NCBI RefSeq assembly: GCF_001571365.1
Contig: NZ_BCTQ01000017.1
Location: 62,001 to 126,000, forward strand
Direction: 5' to 3'
DNA: 64,000 nt
Origin: Achromobacter denitrificans NBRC 15125
Lineage (GTDB): Bacteria; Pseudomonadota; Gammaproteobacteria; Burkholderiales; Burkholderiaceae_B
Below are positions 17,768 through 26,253 of this stretch, piece by piece. Position 1 is the first letter of the stretch, and the number at the start of each line of letters is the position of its first letter. Made by a program: the position numbers and the translations under genes. The notes beneath the pieces were generated by a model. The model was not told the DNA's origin. It worked only from the letters and a program-made list of their open reading frames with translations, and did not search any database.

Positions 17768-18376
17768 TCACGAGCCCGGCAGGGCCGCTCCCATGGCGGC
17801 GAAGAGCCCGCCGCACACTTTGTTGAAGCGCCGGCCGGCGCGTTCGAGCCAGGGGCGCACGCGGTGCGCCAGGCGCGCCAGCACGTACTCGACCAGGAAC
17901 TCGATGACGGCGAACGTCGCCGCCATGATCGCGAACTGCGTCAGCAGGCTGCGCGCCGGATCGATGAACTGCGGCAGGAAGGCGCCGTAGAACAGCAGCG
18001 CCTTGGGATTGGAGATGGCCGACAGGAAACCCTGGCTGAACATCCGCATGCCGCGCATCGCCGGCATGTCCGGCGCCGGGCGCAATTGCACGCCGGGCGA
18101 GCGCCACAGCTGGATGCCGAGCCAGATCAGATAGGCCCCGCCCGCCCATTTCAGCACGATCAGCGCGGGCCCCCAGGCCTTGAGCAGGGCGCTGATGCCC
18201 AACATGGAAAGCGCGATCAGCGCGACGAATCCGACCGCGCCCCCGGCGATGGTGCACAAGGCCTTGCGATGGCCGTGCAGCGCGCCGTGCGTGAGCGCGA
18301 GCAGCGTATTGGGGCCGGGGGTCACGGACAGGCCGATGACCGCGACCAGGTAGATGAGCCAGCTATGCAGCGCCAT
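17768..18376 (-). CDS. LysE/RhtB-family amino-acid exporter
   Basis: A 202-residue inner-membrane protein with about six hydrophobic segments. It starts MALHSWLIYLVAVIGLSVTPGPNTLLALTHGA when read across the first helix; VTPGPN is the LysE/RhtB hallmark, followed by GHRKALCTIAGGAVGF. Such proteins export amino acids (homoserine, threonine, lysine). The substrate is not predictable here. It stands alone, converging on the oxygenase-like gene. Confidence 0.92.
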   Translation of the reverse strand: MALHSWLIYLVAVIGLSVTPGPNTLLALTHGALHGHRKALCTIAGGAVGFVALIALSMLGISALLKAWGPALIVLKWAGGAYLIWLGIQLWRSPGVQLRPAPDMPAMRGMRMFSQGFLSAISNPKALLFYGAFLPQFIDPARSLLTQFAIMAATFAVIEFLVEYVLARLAHRVRPWLERAGRRFNKVCGGLFAAMGAALPGS

Positions 18377-18484
18377 GGCGATAGGCCGGAGAGAAGTGGG
18401 GAGAGCGGCCAGTCTAGCGCCGGGCGCGGGGCGGGCGCAAATGCGCCGGCCCCGGGGGCCGGCGAGGCGCCGCCCCGAGCGGGA

Positions 18485-21040
18485 TCAGCGGCGGAAGCCG
18501 CCGCCCCGGAACCCGCCGAATCCGCCGCCCCAGCCGCGGCCGCCCATGCCCCGGTCGCGCCAGCCGCCGCCCTCCGCGCCGCCCATGCGGTTCTGCCAGC
18601 CGCCGCCCTGGAAATCGGCGCCGCGCTGGGTCGAATAATCGCGCGCCTGGCGCTGCTGGTTCAGATAGTCCGAGCCGCCCGACTGCGCGCCGGGCTGCAC
18701 CGGCTGCCAGCCCGAGGACGTGTGCTGCTGCCAGCCGTTGTCGTTGTGCTCGTAGACGTTGCCGTTGTGATCGGCGTAGACGTTGCCGTTGTTCCAGGCC
18801 ATGCCGCTGTCGGTGTTGCGGTTGTACGTCGCGCCGCGCCGATTCACGTTGTCCACGCCCTCGCCGGCCGTGCCGGTGGCCGTGGCGGAGGAAATCGTGC
18901 TGCGGCCCGTCTGGGTATTGGTGCGCACGTCCTGCCGGCCCGCCGCCCATTGCCCATCGTCGTTGGAGACCACGCCCGCCCTGCCCGCGCCCGACGCGCC
19001 CGTGACCGGATTGGTGTAGGCGCCGCGCCGGCCGGCCGCGGCGTTGCCGGTGTACTCGTTGTAGGCCGCGCCGCGCGAGCCCTCGAACGCGGCGCCGGTC
19101 TGCGGGTTGTAGCCTTCGGCATGGGTGCCCTGCCATTGCGTGCCGGTCCAGCCGTTCCAGCCGGCCGCGTGCGTGACCACGCCGGAGCCGCCCCAGGCGC
19201 CATAGACGTCGACCTGGTTCACGTTCACGCCGCGCCAGTACGGCGCGCAGCAATACGGCCCCCAGTAAGGCGCCGCGCCGCCCCAGACCTCCGCCGCGGC
19301 GAACCCGAAGGCGAAGCCGGCGGCCGTATCGAAAGCCGCGTCGTAGCCGTAGCTGGGCGGATAGCCGACCCAGGTGTCCTGCACGATCACCGGCGGATAG
19401 GCGTAGCCCGTGCCGTAGACCACGGTGCCGTCCGGCGCCACCACCACGCCCATGTAGCCGGGCGTATAGCCGAACACCACGCTCTGCGGCGTCGATCCGT
19501 AGACCTGCACGTAGGTCACGTAGTGCAGCGGCGAGTTGGCGGGGATGGCGTAGATCGTCGGCGGCACGTGGTCGGCCACGCGCCACGGGCCGAAGGCCGA
19601 ATCCGACACGAACCACACCGCGTGCGACAAGGCGTAGTAGCGGCCTTCGGCCTGGATGACGGGCACCTGCGAGTTGGCGGCGTAGTACAGGGCCGTGCCG
19701 GCGATGGGGCGCAGCGTCGGCGAGCCGCCCGCGTACTCCACCTTCAGCGTCGCCGTCTCGCGCGACACCGTCGCGGTCTGCGGAATGGTCGACGCGATCA
19801 CCGCCTCTTTCGCCTGCGGCGTGCCCGGCACCGACGCCAGCACTCCCGACTGCGGATCGCGCGCCGGTACGCGCGCGAAGTCCCGCGGCAGGCTCTTGCC
19901 CGGCACGTAGGACCAGGGCCCGTCGAGCTGGGCGGCGCGGAACCAGCGGCCGGACACCAGCAGGTAGTAGCGGTTGTCGGCGGGATTCATGAACAGGGCG
20001 TGATCGGCGTTCGTCACCGAGAGCAGCGAGGTTTCCGGCACCGGCCGCAACTCGGGCTGCCCGACCGTCACCAGCAGTTCGGCCGGAACGGTGGACACCG
20101 CGACCGCCGGCGCGCGCTGCGGCGCCTTGCCGTCATGGGGCAGCAAGGGATCGAACGCCGTCTTGCGATGCGCCGCCTCCGCGGCCGCCAGCAAGTCGGC
20201 CGAGGGCTGCGCGACGGCCTTCCACGGGCCGTCGACGCCGGCCGCCTCGTACCAATGCCCCGCGGCCTGCAGGAAGTGACGGTTGGCGCCGTCGACCAGC
20301 ATCAGCGCGCGGGTGTTGACCACCCGGCGCCAGCCGGACGTATCGGGCACGGCGGCCCAGGCGGGCGCGCCGTCCACCAGCACCAGCACGGTCGGGACGG
20401 TGCGATAGACGATGCGCGGCGGCGCGTTGTCCACGGCCACCGGCTTCATGGCCGGATTGTCTTGCGACAACGTGTAGCTCAGTTGCAGCGCGTCGAGCCG
20501 CGTGACCACGCCCGAGGCGGGCAGCCTGGCCTCCAGCTCGCTGCGCAGGCGCGCGGCCTCCTGCGGCGCCGTCGGCACTTGCACGCGCTCGACGCGGATG
20601 TCCGACAGGCGCACCAGCCCCGCCGGCTTGTTGACATCGGCGCGGGCGGAAAACTCGGCGACGCCGTAGGTCGGATTCCCCTTGGCCTGGCCCACCGCCA
20701 CCGCCATGCGGCCGGCGATGCGATCCGCCGTCCAGCTATCGATCTGCGGCTGGTACAGCTCGATCCGGGTGCCGTCGGGCGCGTTGAAACTGCGCGGCCA
20801 TTGCAGCGAGCGCACGGCATCGGCTTGCTCGCCAGCGGCCTGCGCCGCGGGCTGGCCGGCCGGCTGGGCCGGTTCCTGCCCCTGCGCTTGCGCCGTCGCG
20901 GCCAGCGCCACGCTCGCTCCGGCCGCCACGCCGGCCAGGGCGCGGCTCAGGCGCAAGCGGCGCCTGAGCCGGCCCGCGGGAACCGCCAGGGCCAGGGGCC
21001 GGGAGTGCGGACGCCACCATCGGAACAAGCCTTCCACCAT
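18485..21040 (-). CDS. Large exported repeat protein of unknown function
   Basis: An 851-residue protein with a long basic, hydrophobic N-terminus ending AQAQ (about 53 residues), probably a signal peptide. Three repeat units end in GPW at about residues 272, 375 and 486 (GHWYEAAGVDGPW, GRWFRAAQLDGPW, VWFVSDSAFGPW), about 105 residues apart. Residues 500-620 are Tyr/Pro/Gly-rich. Residues about 640-780 carry degenerate Asn/Thr/Gly repeats, and the last 45 residues are Gly/Arg/Trp-rich. No catalytic motif is visible; a surface or cell-envelope adhesin-like or carbohydrate-binding role is possible. A good AAGGAG site precedes the ATG. It is divergent from the tail-sheath gene. Confidence 0.8.
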   Translation of the reverse strand: MVEGLFRWWRPHSRPLALAVPAGRLRRRLRLSRALAGVAAGASVALAATAQAQGQEPAQPAGQPAAQAAGEQADAVRSLQWPRSFNAPDGTRIELYQPQIDSWTADRIAGRMAVAVGQAKGNPTYGVAEFSARADVNKPAGLVRLSDIRVERVQVPTAPQEAARLRSELEARLPASGVVTRLDALQLSYTLSQDNPAMKPVAVDNAPPRIVYRTVPTVLVLVDGAPAWAAVPDTSGWRRVVNTRALMLVDGANRHFLQAAGHWYEAAGVDGPWKAVAQPSADLLAAAEAAHRKTAFDPLLPHDGKAPQRAPAVAVSTVPAELLVTVGQPELRPVPETSLLSVTNADHALFMNPADNRYYLLVSGRWFRAAQLDGPWSYVPGKSLPRDFARVPARDPQSGVLASVPGTPQAKEAVIASTIPQTATVSRETATLKVEYAGGSPTLRPIAGTALYYAANSQVPVIQAEGRYYALSHAVWFVSDSAFGPWRVADHVPPTIYAIPANSPLHYVTYVQVYGSTPQSVVFGYTPGYMGVVVAPDGTVVYGTGYAYPPVIVQDTWVGYPPSYGYDAAFDTAAGFAFGFAAAEVWGGAAPYWGPYCCAPYWRGVNVNQVDVYGAWGGSGVVTHAAGWNGWTGTQWQGTHAEGYNPQTGAAFEGSRGAAYNEYTGNAAAGRRGAYTNPVTGASGAGRAGVVSNDDGQWAAGRQDVRTNTQTGRSTISSATATGTAGEGVDNVNRRGATYNRNTDSGMAWNNGNVYADHNGNVYEHNDNGWQQHTSSGWQPVQPGAQSGGSDYLNQQRQARDYSTQRGADFQGGGWQNRMGGAEGGGWRDRGMGGRGWGGGFGGFRGGGFRR

Positions 21041-21191
21041 GTGAAGCTCCTTTCAAGGGTTGGGCAGCCCGCGCAGCGGGCGGCGCGCTCGCCACCCGGA
21101 CGTGTTCCGCGTCGGCGTCGCTTCGGTTTATACGCCAGCTCCGTCGCCGATTCAATCGCGCAAACACGGGGCCGGGCGCGCCGGAATGCGC

Positions 21192-21234
21192 TATAACAGC
21201 CTCACACCAGGACAGCTTCCTTTCCTGCAAGGAG
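21192..21234 (+). promoter_or_regulatory. -10 element and ribosome site of the tail-sheath gene
   Basis: TATAAC at 21192-21197 is a plausible -10, but no good -35 is seen. AAGGAG at 21229-21234 lies 6 bp before the sheath ATG, a strong translation start. This implies that the gene is still expressible. Confidence 0.4.
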
Positions 21235-21240
21235 CAGACC

Positions 21241-22368
21241 ATGGCCCCCGCCCATTCCTCTCCCGGCGTCTATATCCAGGAAGTCCCGGCAGGCGCGCGC
21301 GCCATCGCGGGCGCCTCGACGTCGGTCACGGCCTTCCTCGGGACGTCGCCCCGGGGCCCCGTCGGCCAGCCCATGCGCATCCTCGGCCCGGCCGGCTACG
21401 AAGCGGCTTTCGGGGGCCCCGACGACGATACCCGGCTCGGCTGCGCCGTGCGCCTGTTCTTCCTGAACGGCGGCATCGAAGCCTGGGTGCTGCGGGTGGA
21501 GGACGAGTCCGCGCCCACGCAGCGCCCCGCCCTCGACATGCTGCGGGACGTGGACTTCAACCTGCTGTGCCTGCCAGGCATCACGCGCCCGGACGTGCTG
21601 GCCGAAGCGGCGGCCTGCTGCGAAGCCCGGCACGCCTTCCTGATCGCCGACGCGCCCGCCAGCGCCATGGACGCGGTTTCGATGGCCCAGGCGGCCGCCG
21701 AGGGCGCGCTGCCCGCGTCCAGCCATGCCGCGGTGTACTTCCCCTGGATCTACGTGTCCGATCCGCGAGCGGCCGGCGCTCGCCGGCTGGCGCCGCCCTG
21801 CGGCGCGATCGCCGGCCTGTATGCCCGCAGCGACGCCGAGCGCGGCGTCTGGACGGCGCCCGCCGGCACCGGGGCACGCCTGGCCGGCGTCGAATCCCTG
21901 GCCGCCCCCGTCACCGATGGCGACAACAGGACCCTGAATCCGCTGGGCGTGAATTGCCTGCGCGTCTTCCCCGGCCATGGCCCGGTCTGCTGGGGCGCCC
22001 GCACCCTGCGGGGCGCGGACGGCCTGGCCTCGGAATACAAGTACGTGCCCGTGCGCCGCCTCGCGCTGTACCTGGAAAGATCGCTGCGCGACGGCACGCA
22101 ATGGGCCGCGTTCGAACCCAACGACGAACCGCTGTGGGCGCAGGTGCGCCTGAGCGCCGGCGATTTCATGCACGCGCTGTTCCGCCAGGGCGCCTTCCAG
22201 GGCAGCGCGCCGCGCGACGCCTACTTCGTCAAATGCGACCGCGAGACCACCACGCGGAACGACATCGACAACGGCAGTTTCAATATCGTGGCGGGGTTCG
22301 CCGCGCTGAAGCCCGCCGAGTTCGTCATCATCCGCATCCGGCAATCGGCCGGCCCGATTTCGGCCTGA
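21241..22368 (+). CDS. Phage tail-sheath / contractile-injection-system sheath protein (orphan)
   Basis: A 375-residue contractile tail-sheath protein with SSPGVYIQEVPAGARAI at the N-terminus (the linker strand region), TSVTAFLGTSPRGPVG, VRLFFLNGGIEAWVLRV, YFPWIYVSDP, and at the C-terminus SEYKYVPVRRLALYLERSL, FVKCDRETTTRNDIDNGSF and FVIIRIRQ. All conserved blocks are present and in order, so it looks intact and of the short type found in R-type and eCIS-like tails. It polymerises around a tail tube in known systems. No baseplate, tube, ATPase or other phage genes are in the window; only a small tube-N-terminus-like protein follows. Confidence 0.92.
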   Translation: MAPAHSSPGVYIQEVPAGARAIAGASTSVTAFLGTSPRGPVGQPMRILGPAGYEAAFGGPDDDTRLGCAVRLFFLNGGIEAWVLRVEDESAPTQRPALDMLRDVDFNLLCLPGITRPDVLAEAAACCEARHAFLIADAPASAMDAVSMAQAAAEGALPASSHAAVYFPWIYVSDPRAAGARRLAPPCGAIAGLYARSDAERGVWTAPAGTGARLAGVESLAAPVTDGDNRTLNPLGVNCLRVFPGHGPVCWGARTLRGADGLASEYKYVPVRRLALYLERSLRDGTQWAAFEPNDEPLWAQVRLSAGDFMHALFRQGAFQGSAPRDAYFVKCDRETTTRNDIDNGSFNIVAGFAALKPAEFVIIRIRQSAGPISA

Positions 22369-22394
22369 CCCGGGCGCGGCAACAGGAGGCCGCC

Positions 22395-22694
22395 ATGGCG
22401 CAATCCACCGTCAATCCGCAGCGCTTCGACCCCTACAAAAACTACCGATTCCGCGCGAAATGGGAACGCCGCGAGACGGCCGCGGCGCAGGGGCCCGCCC
22501 ATGCGCCGGCGCTGAAAGAGCCGGCGCCGCCCTCCCACCTCGATCTGTCGGGCGTGGTCGACAAATACATCGACGAAACCGAAGAGAGCCTGCGCCGCCT
22601 GTTCGACGCCGCCGACCATGGCGGCGCGCCGCTGCGATTCGACGAAGCCGACGCGCTCTTCGGCAAGCGGCGCAGTCCCGGCGGCAAGCCCTGA
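22395..22694 (+). CDS. Small protein with a tail-tube-like N-terminus fused to an unrelated tail
   Basis: A 99-residue protein with a strong AGGAGG (22384-22389). Its start, MAQSTVNPQRFDPYKNYRF followed by RAKWE, closely resembles the N-terminus of gp19-type contractile-tail tube proteins (typical RFDPYKNFKFRVKWDG). The rest of the tube fold is absent. After a Pro/Ala linker comes SHLDLSGVVDKYIDE and an acidic helical stretch, ending in a basic tail. It is 26 bp downstream of the sheath gene and surely co-transcribed. It could be a tube remnant, or a protein using the tube N-terminus to dock to the sheath. The function is unknown. Confidence 0.8.
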   Translation: MAQSTVNPQRFDPYKNYRFRAKWERRETAAAQGPAHAPALKEPAPPSHLDLSGVVDKYIDETEESLRRLFDAADHGGAPLRFDEADALFGKRRSPGGKP

Positions 22695-22720
22695 GCGCCG
22701 CGCCACGCTGCGCGCAGCCG

Positions 22721-22730
22721 ATGTCGACAT
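22721..22730. promoter_or_regulatory. Candidate GntR operator (copy 1)
   Basis: Perfect palindrome ATGTCGACAT just upstream of a -10-like TAAAAT (22738-22743), 80 bp before the GntR gene. The identical decamer recurs at 23521-23530 before the Bug gene. This suggests autoregulation by the GntR protein. Confidence 0.65.
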
Positions 22731-22809
22731 TCCAGCATAAAATGCGGAAACTCCCGGCCCCGCCCACCCCGCGCGGGCGCCTGAATTCCCGGAAGCCCCG
22801 CCCCACAAG

Positions 22810-23481
22810 ATGCCTCAGCCGCTGCAAAACCCGAATCTCCTCAAGACCCTGCCGCTGCAGATCGCGGACCTGCTCGCCGACCAGATCGCCGACGGCCAGT
22901 GGGCGCCGGGCGACCGGCTGCGGGAGACGGAGCTGGCCTCGACCTACGGCGTCAGCCGCGCGACCGTGCGCGAGGCCCTGCGCCTGCTGGAGATCCGCGG
23001 CCTGACCACCATCCGCCCGCAGCGCGGCGCCTGTGTCACGCTGTTGTCCGCCAAGGAAATCCTGGACCTGTACGCGGTGCGCGCCGCCATGGTGTCGACC
23101 GCGTCGCGCCTGGCCGCCGAGCGCTGCACCCCGGCCCAGGCCGACATCCTCAAAGGCCGGCTGCGCCTGCTTGCCGACAACATCGGCGATGCCGCCGAAT
23201 ACACCCGGCACAGCCGCGAGATGGTCGAGTACATCGCCAGCCTGGCCGACAACGCCATCCTGGCCAGCTACGCCAGCGACATCGCCAAGCAGATCGGCCG
23301 CTACGTCCGCATCAGCCTGGCCACCCCGGAGCGGCGCGAGCGCTCCCTGCGCGCCTGGGAAGAAACGATCCAGGCCATCACCGCGCACGAGCCCGAACGC
23401 GCCGCCGCCTGCCACTACCGGCTGGCCGTGCAGAACCGCGACGCCGTGCTGGAAGAACTTTCGCGCAACGGCCAGGCCTGA
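22810..23481 (+). CDS. GntR-family (FCD/FadR type) transcriptional regulator
   Basis: A 223-residue GntR regulator. The winged helix spans about residues 15-80 (IADLLADQIADGQWAPGDRL, then SRATVREALRLLEIRGL), followed by an all-helical FCD ligand-binding domain from about 95. FCD members usually bind a carboxylate ligand and repress catabolic genes. It precedes a Bug/TPP-enzyme operon in the same direction. Matching palindromes lie before its own gene and before that operon. The ribosome site is weak. Confidence 0.93.
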   Translation: MPQPLQNPNLLKTLPLQIADLLADQIADGQWAPGDRLRETELASTYGVSRATVREALRLLEIRGLTTIRPQRGACVTLLSAKEILDLYAVRAAMVSTASRLAAERCTPAQADILKGRLRLLADNIGDAAEYTRHSREMVEYIASLADNAILASYASDIAKQIGRYVRISLATPERRERSLRAWEETIQAITAHEPERAAACHYRLAVQNRDAVLEELSRNGQA

Positions 23482-23487
23482 ACCCCC

Positions 23488-23532
23488 TTGTCGTCGCTGG
23501 ACTTATCCATTAAAGTAAAAATGTCGACATTT
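23488..23532 (+). promoter_or_regulatory. Promoter with overlapping GntR operator (copy 2)
   Basis: TTGTCG (23488-23493), a 17-bp spacer, and TAAAGT (23511-23516) form a plausible sigma-70 promoter. Immediately after comes a perfect 14-bp palindrome, AAATGTCGACATTT (23519-23532), at the expected transcription start. Its core is identical to the site at 22721-22730. A bound GntR dimer would block initiation; release by ligand would induce the Bug/TPP-enzyme operon. Confidence 0.65.
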
Positions 23533-23562
23533 AGAATGATGACATCCAACAAGGGGACAACC

Positions 23563-24537
23563 ATGTTTTCACTCCACCGCCGCCTGACGGCCGGCCTCGC
23601 CGCCGCGCTTTTCCTCGCCGGTTCCTCGCAGGCCCTGGCCGCGCCGGCACCGGTCAAGTTCGATGCGCCCCTGCGCATCATCGTGCCGTTCAGCCCCGGC
23701 GCGCTCATCGACATCATTGCCCGCATCTACGCCGAGAAGCTCGGCCCGCTGCTCGGCCAGCCGGTCGTCGTCGAGAACAAGCCGGGCGCGGGCGGCCTGG
23801 TCGGCGCCCAACGCACGCTGAACGAGCCGGTGGACAAGAACACCATGCTGTTCGTGTCCTCGTCCTACGTGGTCATCCCGGCGGTCAACGACAAGATGCC
23901 GTACGACACGCTCAAGGATTTCTCCGGCATCTCCGCGATCGCCTCCTCGCCCACCCTGGTCGTGCTCAACCGCAAGAGCCCCTATGACAGGCTGGGCGAC
24001 TTCGTCGAGGCGGCGCGGCGGCCGGATGCCCGCTTTACCTACGGCTCGGCCGGCGTGAATTCCGCGACCGACCTGGTGGGCCGCTACTTCAACCAGGAAG
24101 CACGCGTCCATCTGGAACACATCCCCTACAAGGGCGTGCAGGAGGGCGTGGCCGAAGTGGCGGCCGGACGCGTCGACGTGTCGTTTCCGCCCATTGCGCT
24201 GGCCCTGCCCTTCATCCAGTCGGGCCAGCTGAAGGCGCTTGCCGTCACCAGCCCCAAGCGTTCCGCGCTCCTGCCCGACACGCCCACCGTCGCCGAGATC
24301 GGCCTGGGCGATTTCGACTACAGCATCTGGTACGGGGTGGTGATGAACGCCAAGACCTCCCCCGCCGTGAAACAAGCGCTGGCCGACGCCATCGCGCAGG
24401 TCAGCCGCGACCCCGCGGTCCAGGAGCAGCTGACGCGCCAGGGCCTGGTGCCGGACAACCGTCAGCTCAAGGTCTTCGACGAGTACATCGCGCGCGAGAT
24501 GGACAAGTTCAACAAGATCCTGAAGGCCACCCCCTAA
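23563..24537 (+). CDS. Bug/TctC-family periplasmic solute receptor
   Basis: A 324-residue receptor. The start is set at 23563 (AAGGGG site, then a proper signal peptide MFSLHRRLTAGLAAALFLAG ending QALAA); the frame opens earlier, but that would put the operator inside the gene. Family motifs are LRIIVPFSPGALIDIIARIY, VVVENKPGAGGLVG and IPYKGVQEGVAEVAAGRVDV. It heads an operon with a TPP enzyme, GMC oxidoreductase and CMD protein, and probably captures their substrate. Confidence 0.93.
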   Translation: MFSLHRRLTAGLAAALFLAGSSQALAAPAPVKFDAPLRIIVPFSPGALIDIIARIYAEKLGPLLGQPVVVENKPGAGGLVGAQRTLNEPVDKNTMLFVSSSYVVIPAVNDKMPYDTLKDFSGISAIASSPTLVVLNRKSPYDRLGDFVEAARRPDARFTYGSAGVNSATDLVGRYFNQEARVHLEHIPYKGVQEGVAEVAAGRVDVSFPPIALALPFIQSGQLKALAVTSPKRSALLPDTPTVAEIGLGDFDYSIWYGVVMNAKTSPAVKQALADAIAQVSRDPAVQEQLTRQGLVPDNRQLKVFDEYIAREMDKFNKILKATP

Positions 24538-24562
24538 CCGCAATGCATTGAAGGAGAATCAC

Positions 24563-26251
24563 ATGAAGAACATGACGGGCGGCCAGGCGGTCGTCGCGGC
24601 GCTCGGCGCCCAGGGCACCGACCACGTATTCGGCCTGATCGGATCCGCGGGCATGGAGATATTCGACGCCCTGTACGACGCGCGGGACATCCGCTTCATC
24701 GGCGTGCGCGACGAGCGCACCGGCGTGCACATGGCCGACGGCTACGCCCGCGCATCGGGCCAGGCGGGCGTATTCCTCGCGGGGCAGAACGGCCCGGGCG
24801 CGACCAACCTGGTGACCGGGCTGGCCCAGGCCCACGCCGCGTACTCGCCGGTGGTGGCGCTGGGCGGCTCGCTGTCCTCCGCGCACATCTACCGGGACGC
24901 CTTCCAGGAAGTCGACCAGCAATCGCTGTTCAAGCCCATCACGAAAAAGACGTACACGCTCACGCAGACCGCCCGCATTCCCGAGATGGTGGGCGAAGCG
25001 TTCAGGACCGCCCTGTCGCCGCGGCGCGGCCCCGTCATGCTCAACCTGCCGCGCGACCTGCTGGCGGATGCGCTGGAAACCTCGGCCTACGGCGAGTTCG
25101 AGCGCGCCCAGGTATTCGACGCGCTGACGGCGCCGCGCGCCGTGCTGGAACAGGCGGCGCAGATGCTGGCGCAGGCCGAACGGCCGCTGATCGTGGCCGG
25201 CGGCGGCGTCAAGAACGCCCGCAGCCAGCGCGCCGTGCTGGCGCTGGCCGAACGCCTGAACGCGCCCATCGCCATGTCGCCCGGCCACGGCGACGCGATC
25301 TCCTGCCACCATCCGCTGTATGCCGGGCAGGTCGGGCCGCGCGGCAATGCGGTGGCCTCCGACCTCGCCAAGCAGGCCGACGTCATCCTGGCGCTGGGCA
25401 CGCGGCTCGGCTTCAATACCACCTTCTACCAGCGCGACAGCCTCAATCCCGCCGCCAAGCTGATCCAGGTGGAAATCGAGCCCACCGCCCTGGGCCGCTT
25501 CTTCCCCGTGCACGTGGGCATCCTGGGCGACGCCGACACCGTCGCCCAGGACCTCGTCGCCGCGCTGCAAGGCCTGCCCGCCCATCCCGGGAGCGCGGCC
25601 TGGGCCGCCCGTTTCGCCGAACAGCGTCGCGCGCTGCTGGAGCAGCGCGACCAGGCCGCCGGCGCGGCCGCCGATCCGCTGCAACCGGCCTTCCTGTTCA
25701 AGACCCTGCGCGAAGTGGCGCCCGACGACGCCATCTACACCATGGACGCGGGCACGCTCTGCCTGCAGGCCACCGACCAGATGCGCTATGCGCAGACGCC
25801 CGCGCTGTTCACGCCGCTGGACTTCGGCCTGGTGGGCTTCTCGTACGCCTGCGGCCTGGGCGCCAAGCTGGCGCAGCCGCAGCGCACCGTCATCAGCCTC
25901 ATGGGCGACGGCGGCTTCGGCATGGCGTGCAGCGAGATCGGCACGGCGGTGGCCAACGGCATCAACACCGTCTGCCTCGTCATGAACAACGGCTGCTGGG
26001 GCGCGGAAAAAGCCTATCAACGCGACTTCTTCGACCAGCGCTACCTGGGCGCCGATGTGCCCAATCCGCCCTACGACAAGCTGGCCGAGCTGTGGGGCGC
26101 GCAGGGCTTCCGCGTGGACCGCGCGGCCGATCTGGCGCGCACCGTCGATGCGGCCATACGCTGCGGGCGGCCCGCTGTAGTCGATATCCAGGTCGATCCC
26201 AACGCGCTCTACAGCTTCCGTAGGGACTCCTTCAAGAACCGCGCAAAGTAA
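24563..26251 (+). CDS. Thiamine diphosphate enzyme of the acetolactate synthase/Xsc type
   Basis: A 562-residue ThDP enzyme with three domains: N-terminal Pyr domain with the activating Glu (RDERTGVHMADGYAR, Glu51), a central domain, and a C-terminal PP domain with GDGGFGMACSEIGTAVANG and NNGCWGAEK. FQEVDQQSLFKPITKK and the C-terminal end SFRRDSFK resemble sulfoacetaldehyde acetyltransferase (Xsc), but several Xsc features differ, and no phosphotransacetylase gene adjoins. It could be another 2-oxo-acid or aldehyde lyase/ligase. The ATG at 24563 is preferred (AAGGAG at 24551-24556) over an upstream TTG. Confidence 0.85.
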   Translation: MKNMTGGQAVVAALGAQGTDHVFGLIGSAGMEIFDALYDARDIRFIGVRDERTGVHMADGYARASGQAGVFLAGQNGPGATNLVTGLAQAHAAYSPVVALGGSLSSAHIYRDAFQEVDQQSLFKPITKKTYTLTQTARIPEMVGEAFRTALSPRRGPVMLNLPRDLLADALETSAYGEFERAQVFDALTAPRAVLEQAAQMLAQAERPLIVAGGGVKNARSQRAVLALAERLNAPIAMSPGHGDAISCHHPLYAGQVGPRGNAVASDLAKQADVILALGTRLGFNTTFYQRDSLNPAAKLIQVEIEPTALGRFFPVHVGILGDADTVAQDLVAALQGLPAHPGSAAWAARFAEQRRALLEQRDQAAGAAADPLQPAFLFKTLREVAPDDAIYTMDAGTLCLQATDQMRYAQTPALFTPLDFGLVGFSYACGLGAKLAQPQRTVISLMGDGGFGMACSEIGTAVANGINTVCLVMNNGCWGAEKAYQRDFFDQRYLGADVPNPPYDKLAELWGAQGFRVDRAADLARTVDAAIRCGRPAVVDIQVDPNALYSFRRDSFKNRAK

Positions 26252-26253
26252 TC

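Noticed and set aside
17681..21196. A very long plus-strand open frame (about 1170 codons) opposite the 851-residue protein
   Set aside because: It is antisense to a gene with signal peptide, repeats and a ribosome site; its product is low-complexity Arg/Ala/Gly/His of the kind GC-rich DNA gives in the shadow frame.
21060..23500. A prophage or integrated element around the tail-sheath gene
   Set aside because: No integrase, tRNA end, direct-repeat attachment site, capsid, portal or lysis gene is visible, and base composition does not shift.
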